Assembly: GCF_008831285.2 (NCBI RefSeq)
Contig: NC_045151.1
Span: forward strand, 431,544 to 491,543
Source: Nymphaea colorata
Taxonomy: Eukaryota; Streptophyta; Magnoliopsida; Nymphaeales; Nymphaeaceae
DNA length: 60,000 bases
Direction of reading: 5' to 3'
Made by a program: the position numbers and the translations under genes. Shown here one piece after another: positions 1 through 9,076 of this stretch. How positions within the stretch are numbered: position 1 is the first letter of the stretch; every line of letters starts with the position of its first letter. A model generated the notes under the pieces. That model saw only the letters and a list, made by a program, of their open reading frames with translations. It did not search any database and was not told the DNA's origin.

Positions 1-33
1 CAATTTTGGACGTTAACTGTAACCATTTCTCAC

Positions 34-598
34 CCATGGACTGACACCTAAATCCATCGTTCTTCTCGACGGAAGCATTGTTCCCTTCTCTGTTCCAAAA
101 GCTACCGCCTGTCACCATGGAAGGGAAAAAGGAAAAACAACAGAAGGAAAAGCCTAGTCAATTAATCTGAACCTTAACCAAACAAAATAAGGGAAGAACA
201 GGAAAGGAAAGAAAAGAACAGACCTTCTTCTTCCCACTCACTGTCACTATCACGATCATCCGCACTGAAATCCGAGCCTGTCGACTTGATATTCAACCAT
301 TTCTTCAGGAACAATCCAGGCCAGGAAAGCTGTAGGCATAAACAACCCAAACAGCATATTTCAACCCAACTCCTCTGCAATTCTCCATTTTATTTTCGGA
401 ACAAAAACAAAAAAAAAAAGGAAAAGAAAAAAAAGACCAAGAACCATCAACAGCCTCTAAAGGTATACAAGGAAAAACTTATGTGAACCAACAATCGGAA
501 GAACTGAAACGCCAACAAAATCAAAACATTTCAAGGTGGGTTATCTCTTAGAAGGTGAGTGACGGTACCTCTCTTTCCCTGCGTGAATGTTCCCTCAT
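34..598 (-). CDS. Type I inositol polyphosphate 5-phosphatase, N-terminal exons (partial)
   Basis: Three short exons on the minus strand read through in one frame. Exon 1 is 598-569 (10 codons, from MREHSRR), donor GAG|GTACCG. Exon 2 is 329-224, acceptor CCTACAG, encoding LSWPGLFLKKWLNIKSTGSD and then an acidic Asp/Ser/Glu stretch. Exon 3 is 108-34 and probably ends at the good donor G|GTGAGA. Introns are 239 and 115 nt, and phases match (0, then 1). The Trp-Pro...KKWLNIK...DFSADD pattern after a short basic start is the usual N-terminus of plant type I inositol 5-phosphatases, which remove the 5-phosphate from Ins(1,4,5)P3 and related phosphoinositides. That is recalled family knowledge. The catalytic domain would lie left of the window. 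An in-frame stop at 670-668 blocks an upstream extension. Exon 2 is the surest part; exon 1 and the end of exon 3 are inference. Confidence 0.68.
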
Positions 599-603
599 TG
601 CAT
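595..603 (-). promoter_or_regulatory. Minimal uORF overlapping the 5-phosphatase start codon
   Basis: On the sense (minus) strand the sequence ATGCAATGA holds a two-codon uORF (ATG CAA TGA). Its stop overlaps the proposed main ATG (598-596). The uORF ATG has a weak context (C at -3); the main ATG has G at -3. If the leader includes this site, leaky scanning or reinitiation would be needed. It depends on the exon 1 model being right. Confidence 0.4.
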
Positions 604-1787
604 TAGACTCAGAAAAAATAACAAGCTCGCTCGTTCCTGGCTTTCCTTTTCCCCCCAGAGCTCCACTTCAGGAATGCAGGATTCCCTTCACAGCCAAAGA
701 ATTCAACACCTCAAGCATCATCAACCGGTCCAAACCCAAAAAAATAAGCTCATCCCCATGCACCAATTCATCACCAGCATTGAAAAAGGAAGATCGTTTC
801 CCCTTATTAATCAACAAAAGTTTGGGCACAACAGCCGCAATTACGGCCGCAAACGCAAGCACAATCTCACTTCCAGTTTCTTGGCGTAACAAATAAAACA
901 TGAGAAAATCCCGTTCAACACTATGCTTCTGAGAAGTCCCCCAGCAGCCAAATTTTAATTTCGCTTCCTGCTCGTCTCAACTAAACGGACAGTGATGACC
1001 AACAGCGTAATGTTTGAGTGAAGGAATTGGACTCCCCACTCTGTTCAAAGGCGCGTTCGTAATAGGATAGAAGGAGGTGGGCACATGCCTGACACCCGAA
1101 ACGGCAATCATTGGGCATGGTGGCCGTCTGGCCGTCCGTCCATCCGCTAAAAAGGGCACACTTCTTCTTCGGTGCATTTTCACGAACCTCTTTCTCTTTA
1201 CTTCTCCACGGCTGGGATGAGTCTGGCAACTATCGAAGAAATCCGCCCATCTAACTGTCCCCACGTATACACAGACACATTTTAATCTCATACTGTCTTT
1301 TCAGATCATTGAGGGCCCATCGACATCGTCCAAGATGTGAACCAATGCTGGACCATAGTTTTGTTCTGGATTCTAGATTGGCCGAAGAAATTTGATTTTG
1401 GTGTCAAAACGGGGGTTTTGTTATACTAATAATCCACAGAAAGACTAACAATTCTTTTTGCGTTTAGTGGCGGAGTTTCACGGTTTTACAGGGGAGTGCG
1501 AAACAGATTCTCTTTCTTTCATGCTCAAGTTGTCGGTCTTTGGAAAAGTAAAGTTCTTCTAAAGGAAATAATTTCACCAACAAAATTGCCGCGGGCCTTG
1601 ATCCTGACGAGAAAAGTTGTAGCTCTGGATTAGGCAAGGAATGATGCTTAGAAGAGGAGAATTGACTGTGTCGTCGCTTGGGCAGCCGGGGTCGGCCTCG
1701 TTACGACGCCTTTTAACAATACAACTGGATGGAGAAGGAAGCCGATAAAGAACATTACGTACCTATCAACAAGAGCTAATAGGGATG
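604..1787. other. 5' flank of the 5-phosphatase gene
   Basis: This is the upstream side of the minus-strand gene. A 77-codon ORF (901-668, minus) is in the same frame as exon 1 but is closed by a TGA about 70 nt before the main ATG; if the leader reaches this far it would be a long uORF. No convincing TATA box or other gene is seen. The stretch has more balanced base composition up to about 1760 than the AT-rich DNA beyond. Confidence 0.4.
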
Positions 1788-1795
1788 TCCCCACC

Positions 1796-1970
1796 GAGGG
1801 GCGGAGCCAGGATTTTTTTATAGAGTCGAGTCAAGACGATTTACGAGCCGGGCTAGGGTCGGGTTAAAAGAAGCGACGAGGAGCGAGTAAAAAAATTTGA
1901 TTTTTTTAATGTAAAAAAAAAATCCTGAGCGGGCCATGGCCCGGGCAAGCCCCCCCTCCCTCCGCCCCTG
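1796..1970 (+). mobile_element. hAT-like MITE, perfect 8-bp target duplication
   Basis: A 175-bp element starts GAGGGGCGGAGCCAGG and ends CCTCCGCCCCTG, so the ends are imperfect inverted repeats. It is flanked on both sides by TCCCCACC (1788-1795 and 1971-1978), a perfect 8-bp duplication as hAT transposons make. There is no coding capacity, so it must have been moved by a transposase from elsewhere. It is the cleanest member of the dispersed family in this window. Confidence 0.85.
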
Positions 1971-1978
1971 TCCCCACC

Positions 1979-2515
1979 AATGCCTGCATGTTGCAGGAGA
2001 TTATGGTTTTCAAATGGAATGAGAATTGCACGCTACCATATCGGCTGAAACTGGCTATCAGGGGCCCAAGGTAGGTGTGAGTTACGTGTGGGCAAAAGGC
2101 CCACACACAAACTAAAAATTTTCTTATTTTCGTATTGACTTTTATGAGTATTTTTTCTCAAAATTATACATTAAGGCCGCAAAAAATATAAAGTTTTATA
2201 TATAGTTCCCCTTAACCAGAATTTTCTAGGTTCACCCCTACTAGCTCGCCCATAAAACAGAAGAACTTTTTTAGCATGGAAGGAGTCCAAGTGTTTGGTG
2301 CTCATGATACTTGTCACTGCATAATCTAAGGGAATCTGTTTGAATTCAAATGGAAAAAGAAAATGACATGTATTTATTAAAGTAAGACATCTCTCTCTAT
2401 ATATAAGTTTTTGTGTTTGAGAAAAGGATGTATATATATATTTGTTTGAGGAGAGGAACCAGCATGTAATTCGTATTTTTGACAAGTCTCACCTTGCTTT
2501 GGCAGCTCACTACCT
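1979..2515. other. Intergenic, no gene seen
   Basis: AT-rich sequence with short TA runs near 2400 and 2430. The minus-strand ORF at 2171-2485 has no recognisable domain and ordinary intergenic composition; it is not treated as a gene. Confidence 0.5.
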
Positions 2516-2736
2516 AAGGATGTGCTTAATAGTCTGGATCTGATCTAAGACCCCTTTCATGTGGAACCTATAGCGTAAACAAACACCACATATTACTATG
2601 TTAAAAAAGAATTTGAGTTCTTCAGTTTATGGTAAAACCTCTGGGACAGGGATTCTGACCTTAAATCCACGGATCTAAGATTCCCAATGATCTTAAATTA
2701 CCTCAAATATCAAATCCGAGGCTATCAAACACTCCC
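2516..2736. mobile_element. TIR element of the 'TTTGATAG' family
   Basis: The left end (AGGATGTGCTTAATAGTCTGG) begins a run whose right end reads GAGGCTATCAAACACTCCC; the reverse complement of the right end matches the left end imperfectly over about 24 bp. The interior holds GATCTAAG/CTTAGATC-type words seen in the copies at 5845-6480 and 48224-48541. No target duplication was resolved. Confidence 0.45.
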
Positions 2737-3959
2737 TAAATTTCTTGGATTTTTTCCAAGATATCGTATTGTTGCTAATGTTTATCCCTATGATTTGACA
2801 TTCAACGCGACATGAGGTTGCCAAACGACAAACTCCTTTTCGCAGGAAATAGCTTTTCAAGAGGGGAGGAGATTCCCAGCACTATTGCTGGCTGAAACTA
2901 AAATAAGGCCGCAAGTGGGTTGGATCTGGTTTACCATAAAAAACACTGGCTATTTCTTTTTGTTATTAAACCTCAACTTGGGTCTGAGCAACATTGTCAA
3001 ATGTTGGTTTCCAACTCATTTTCCAGACCTCAATGATTCTCCATATCAGCCAATTTTAAATTATTTTTTCACGTTACCTGCTATTATATTAATATACCAC
3101 CATGAACCAAGTTGTGTGTGGCCATACACGGCCCATATCGGCACAGATTTATGCAACGCACCGACTGGTTTTTCGCAGTACCATTATTAGAAATTGAATC
3201 CTCACATGAAAACATGTAATAAATTTCCCATGGGAAAAGGAGTTGGCGTATGAAACCAAACGCCTCATTTCACAGATGGAATTCATGTACTTTTTTAGAG
3301 AGAGAATAAGGATTTTTCTTCTATTCTCATGATTTAGAGCTGCTTTATGATTTGTTTTGTGTGGGGAGCGAAATATCTCTTTTAACTAGAGTATCACATA
3401 TCCATCATTTGCAGTTCAAAATTCAAAAAAATAGTATTTATAGGAATCCAACTGACTATGAAACTTTCATCAATCTGACCAACTATACTATTCCTTCGGA
3501 TCAATCCTCACTCAACTTCATGATCGCATTGGGATGTGATTCGGTCTAAAACTAAGGGCTGGTGCGCGTCTTTCTGTTTGAGTGTAGAGGTCATTGTCTA
3601 ATGGGCCTGATCTTGGGGCCCAGCTGACTGTTCAGATCTTGAATTCAAAGCCCAAGAATCAAAGAGGGCATATTGAAAATGGGAGCTCATAAGAAAAGGA
3701 TAAATGTTAAGGTTGTCCGCTAGTTGAACCAGATCATCATCATGTCTTTGACGGAAAGCTAAGGAATAAAGAAATGTTAAGTGGCGAATGTCACAGTTGT
3801 CCTCTTAGATGTGCAAAACATGTAAATACAAACTGTTTGATTTGTCACTAAAACATTTTGCTGTACTTTCCGCGTATAATTTTATGCCATACTTTCCGTA
3901 TATAATTTTAGGAAAGAGATCTCTCTTTTTACGTTTTTCTCTTCATTCTTTATACCCTG
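2737..3959. other. Intergenic, no gene seen
   Basis: Unique-looking AT-rich DNA. ORFs of 101 and 65 codons (2885-3190 and 3352-3549) show no known motif, no splice-linked partner and no coding-like composition. Confidence 0.5.
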
Positions 3960-4110
3960 CTTTAGGGTAAGCGATCGCAGTGGTGCACTGTTCAACTTAG
4001 ATATCTAGATATCGTGCTCCACTACTTAAGGCACAGAAGCATAGTTCTCACGAGAATCGAATTAAAGACCTACCTTTTCATCCCCTAACCGACCAACTAG
4101 TGACGAGAAT
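3960..4110 (-). mobile_element. Candidate tRNA-derived SINE, copy 1
   Basis: Read on the minus strand it has an A-box-like AGTTGGTCGGTTAGGGG at about 4098-4082 and, about 37 nt on, a B-box-like TTCGATTCTCGTG. The order and spacing resemble an internal RNA polymerase III promoter. Two further copies (25240-25345 minus, 39064-39180 plus) share this layout and parts of the following sequence. The ends are not defined. Confidence 0.42.
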
Positions 4111-5555
4111 GTAAGCTAGTGACCCGGTAATGCTGAAAAAACTTGCTGCTAACCTTTTCTATTTTACAATCAACATGGGTCAACTTCAAGCCTCTATTTG
4201 ATAGTTTTTTATTTATTTATGAAAAGTGCAAGTAATTACTAGAAAAATTGCAAAAGCTAATGTCTTTCTCACAACCATAGGCAAAAGTAGAACCAAAATT
4301 GGAGATTTCAGTAAAACAAAAATATCACAACAATGTTTTTTAATTGTCTGATATTCCTTTAATAACATGCAACACCAAGCCTTCTTGCATGGCCGGCCCA
4401 TAAGAGAGACCGCCGTGAAAGCCTACCCTTCCATGTCGACATGCAGCCCGGAGTACCCTGAAAGTGGGCCCTCCGGCCGGTATGCCGCCGGCATGCAACA
4501 CACGTCTTTTTAAATTTTCAGGAGTTGTTGGATGATGATGTTAACTACTTTTGTAATAATCTTATGGTTATTGCCAATAAAGCCAGCAAGTGAGTCTATC
4601 AAATTCAGATTTCATGTCTCAGGTGGATATCAAAACAAGATCATACTCAGATGTTATACGTTACCTCCCGACTGCGAACTTGCACCTTAAAGAATGAATA
4701 TGAGATTCAATATATAATTGAAATATCGCTCACGCTTGGCATAAGATCCCGCTCGAATCTGAAACAGGGCAGATCCAAGTCCAACTTCTGGCTACTGACA
4801 GTACTGCCGTCAACATCTGCTAAATCAATAAAGATTAGCATCTGGATTTAGTAACAAAAAACCAAACTATAGGGTCGTTTGACAGTTGAAACAAACACTC
4901 TGTGAGTCACTAGTATTTTTATGAATCTGAAACAACTAGAACTAGGTGTTCATAAATCTATTCTAATAAATCTGCTACAATTTTCGGGCATATTCTTAAA
5001 ACACTCACAAAAGATGTCTGATAGCAGTTAACAACAGCGACCATCTTTTACATACTAACATTATAAGCGGAAACAGAGAAACTTTTCTAAAGGAGGTATT
5101 CATTCTTTTTCTCTGCAATTTCAGAAGCAGCCATTCATCTTTTTTTTTTTTAAAAAAAAAAGTTACATATTAAGGTTAATTTTCCTAATTTTTTCACCAT
5201 GTTTTAACTTTACATGTTACTTTTTATTCTTGTAGGCTTGTGGTTATTCAAATATCTAATTCTTTTAACTCGTGGACAAGAATCTGGATCTGTACGTAAA
5301 TTTCTCGAGTGATCCAGTGTAAAATCCAGAGTGATTCTAGACGATCAATTCTGGCTTTTACAATGTCTAATAGATATAAAAATCCAAGTGTCACTGCCGA
5401 CAACCGGTCGGTGGCGGAGTCACATGTAAACTATGAGGCACATGTCTCCTCCTTGACTTGCCAAAATGTTCAATATAGATATGCAAAAATACCTTTTGGC
5501 CCTGCTTAAAGTATAGGTTATTCCCTATTTATGTAGATGTAACACAGATGGCGCA
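4111..5555. other. Intergenic with a GC-rich patch and a dispersed repeat
   Basis: A GC-rich patch with short inverted words such as CCGGCCGG and GCCGGC lies at about 4385-4500. At 4870-5035 is a degenerate dispersed repeat (GTCGTTTGACAGTTG ... GTTCATAAATCTATTC) with relatives near 14640, 21345 and 57970. ORFs here carry no recognisable domain. Confidence 0.45.
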
Positions 5556-5560
5556 GTTCA

Positions 5561-5735
5561 TACCATTTATACATGGTGTTTTGATCTAAGATTTCAATTG
5601 TTCTAGATCTCAGCACTCCATATCATTCATACATGGTGTTTTGATCTAAGATTTCAATAGTTCCAGATTTCAGCACTCCAGTTCATTCATACATAATGTT
5701 TGGATTTAAGATTTCAGTTATTCCCTATTCCAAAA
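5561..5735 (+). repeat. 60-bp tandem repeat, about 3 copies
   Basis: The word ACATGGTGTTTTGATCTAAG recurs at exactly 60-bp spacing (5571, 5631, and as a diverged copy at 5691). The unit also contains TTCAAT(T/A)GTT and CAGCACTCCA. The third copy is the most diverged. Confidence 0.85.
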
Positions 5736-5844
5736 GCAGCATATTGCTCTATGGAACAACTGTTTAGAACAATAGAAATCTAATTTTGTCAACAAACTAT
5801 GGTAAGCCTCTTTCTGTCGTTAAAGGCATAAGATCTGCCCTTAG

Positions 5845-6480
5845 GGCCATTTCATAGTCTCAGATCTGAGAACCAAGGTAATTTGGGATCATTAGGAATT
5901 TCAGATCCACAGATTTAAGGTCATAGCCTCCTCTCATTTGAGGATCTCAAATCCTCTTTCTCAAATGGTGAAAAATTCAGTATTTGTTTACACTATGGTT
6001 GTGTTTGATAGCATCAGATCTTAGATCATAGGCTGCATAAAAAGGTGTGTTTTGAGAGATCCTTAATTTAAATGAACGGAGGAGGATTTCAATTGCATGG
6101 ATTTACAATCCATTCTATATGTTAACCATGGATTTAATATCGGATTGGGGGTTGAATTTTTTTCAGGGGCGGGCCAAATGGGAGTTGGGTTTATTGGGTT
6201 GGATTTGGGTAGGACTAAACTGAACTCACATTCAAAAAATACATGAGGCAAAAAAAAAAAATCAATTTTTATAATGTAATTTTTTTTTATTTGCTTGGGG
6301 TGGGGCCCTCCGCCCCTGGGGGTGGGGGTTCAGACTTTAAATTCATAGATTTGAGATTTTAGGTATCTCATATCACCACGGATCTTAGATCTATGGTGAA
6401 ATAAACACAAGCTATAGGTCCCACATAAAAGGGATCTTAAATCAGTCTTGATTATGAGATTCCAGGCTATCAAACACAGG
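5845..6480. mobile_element. 'TTTGATAG' TIR element(s), nested
   Basis: GTGTTTGATAGC at 6001 and its inverted counterpart GGCTATCAAACACAGG at 6466-6481 bound an element rich in ATCTTAGATC words. It carries a separate MITE (6141-6318) inside. A related piece begins at about 5845 (CATAGTCTCAGATCTGAG) and also matches the start of the 48224-48541 copy, so this is a compound of at least two insertions. Confidence 0.5.
6141..6318 (+). mobile_element. hAT-like MITE nested in another repeat
   Basis: It shares the interior (TTTTTTCAGGGGCGGGCCAAAT) with the copies at 40803 and 31602 and ends CCCTCCGCCCCTG. The left end is degenerate and no 8-bp duplication is recognisable. It lies inside the TIR element ending at 6480, so it was inserted later than that element. 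Confidence 0.6.
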
Positions 6481-9037
6481 TAAGAACGTGTACCAACCCT
6501 ATCACTTTATAAATTCACGTAATACCAGTACTCTGGTACTATCAAACAAACCAGCTTCTGTTTGTATGATCACTTTCACGTCCATGATTCACGGTCACTC
6601 TAGCACTTTATTTCTTCATCTTTCATTATCACTGCCTGTGAAAAGGAAAGGTGTCTACTGTTTGCTTGACCAGCCAAAAAAGAAAAAGGTGGAACGAAAA
6701 TGACCTATTAACAGTGGCAGGATCAGACCGACAAATGAGATGGGATTTAATACTGTATACGTGTTGAAACCCGTGAACACACCACGGTGCTGCTGTTGAA
6801 GGAGAGAGCACTTTGATACTTGGTCCGAGTAGTTAGTAGGTGTAGTCTCTCTTCCCTTAAACTCCCAAATGAAGAGTATAAGATCAGTGTATACTTGCTT
6901 GTATATGTATAAATTAAGCATATTTCTTTCCATGCCATATTCAATTAATATATGTTAGTAAGGGAAACTTTAGTAGGTTACGATGGCTTTACTTAAAAAA
7001 TAAAAAATTAAGAAATGTTCTGATTATTTATAAAGTCCAAATTTTACGGTTTCTAAGTTGTAATGGTACCACATGGTTGATTATACTCATTTAGAATATG
7101 TGCATGCCACTAATATTCTATTTTGCCTATACCTAACCCCACTTGCGAGTCATAATGTTAAGGGTCTAAACCATATACAAAATGCAACTATGTACCTTAT
7201 CTAATATTTTATTTTTTTGTTTAACATAGTTTGTCTAATAACTAAGGATGTTAAACTTGCCAAGTGGCATTTTCACGCCCACCCTGACCAGTGATACCGA
7301 AAGGTCTTGGGCTCTCACTGGCTTTTCAATGTAAACTTCCACTTAAACCCCTAATTTGGATTTCGGATCGGTGGGTTTCCTTGAATGGCCCAAACATGAT
7401 AAGAATCCAAAGAATAGACTGAAAGTTCGACAAGGAAGCTCCAATGTCTTGAAGGACATCAATCATTCATGATGAGAGTGACGAGGACCTTGTAAGATTA
7501 GGAACCAATGAGTTACTAAGAGTTTCCGAGAGACTTACTACTCGGCAAAGAGCAGAAGCTCCCATCCACACCCTTGTCCCTCAGGATAGAGAGTCTGCTT
7601 TCAGTGCCTCAAGGTACCGTTCTTATTGTGCTTGAACTTGTGTATTTGTGACCCCTTTCATAGCACACGAGGTTGATTCCCCATGCTCATAAATCGTTGT
7701 ACCAATCTCTTGAGGACAAGTTACCCAAAGTTCAAATGAATTAACTAAAGATTGCTTCCAACAGTCCATAAGGATTTATGGAGGGGCATTGGAAGAAGAT
7801 GGGCAGATTTTGGTAACCTACTTATAAGCAACCAAACTCACAATCTAATAACATTTAGAGAATGGAAGCGACCTTAGCTAGAGAACATTTAATGTATCTA
7901 ATCATTCACTTGAAAAGTCGAAGTCATGAGATATGAATGAACTTGCGGATATATTGATGAAAAGGGATGTGAATTGATCAGATACATCTGATGACTCATC
8001 TATTAAGTGCAAGTTTTCATTGTATCAGACGAGGAGCCACATATGGGCAGCTTCTGAAAGTTTTTTTGTTTTTAAATGAATATCTTTAAATATTTGCTAT
8101 GTTATGTATTCTGACATGAAAATATGTAAAGATTATTATTATTATATATATATATATATGACTTGACTTTTTGCATGGTGGTAGAAAAAATGCACATTCG
8201 AACTCATGTGAAGACAAGTTTTATGTTAGGCAACATCCTGGACACCACATGTTAAGGTTACAGTCAAATATTATTTTATTTTATTTTTTATTTTTAAAAT
8301 CAGTAACAGGTAAGTGAACAATGGCTCGTTGTCCAGTAAAAATTTGACATCAAATCTAAGTGCAGCCAAGAGTAAAGTCTTGCTTACGTTACTAATTTGT
8401 CATTAATTATTTGGATCCTTTCTATTGATAGATGATGACATAACTTGCTGTGGCAAGAAAGCGACAATGCACTTGGAGAAAGGCCACGTCTGGAACGTGA
8501 AATGACAAAAAGGCAAAGTCACGATCTTGTGTTGATTTTGACAAGGGGACACGTTTGGAAGAAGACACAGAAGAAGTGCAAGATCATGAGCTTTGTATTG
8601 ATTTCTTCATAAAACGCGTTTGTCATGAAAATGACGACGAATTCCGTGGAACCAGTAAATCACGAATTTAGTTGCATTTTATGAGGCACATTTGATTTTT
8701 ACTGATTCAGCTGAATCATAAAATCAGCAGAGCCGTATTAGAGGTATGAATTGTGACACTTATTTCTAAATAAATAAGTGTAAATAACTTCTTTTGCATC
8801 ACTCGAGGCGGTCTACAAGCTTCTTTTTTTTTTTTAAGAAACTGTTAAGCTAAGAAAATTACCATTTTGCCCTATCCCTGAAAGTACATCTAAGTTTCTC
8901 TTACATAGTTTTCAGGCATTAATAAGGAAAAAATATTTTTCAATTAATTTTACTGCAAATTTAAAAGTTGATTAATTGGGACACAGTTAATCACATGTTA
9001 ATACTATTTGGTAGCTACAAATAGCCCGACGCATATT

Positions 9038-9076
<39 letters not shown>

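Noticed and set aside
5561-5735. Regularly spaced direct repeats considered as a CRISPR array
   Set aside because: The whole 60-bp unit is repeated with no unique spacers, and the DNA is plant nuclear.
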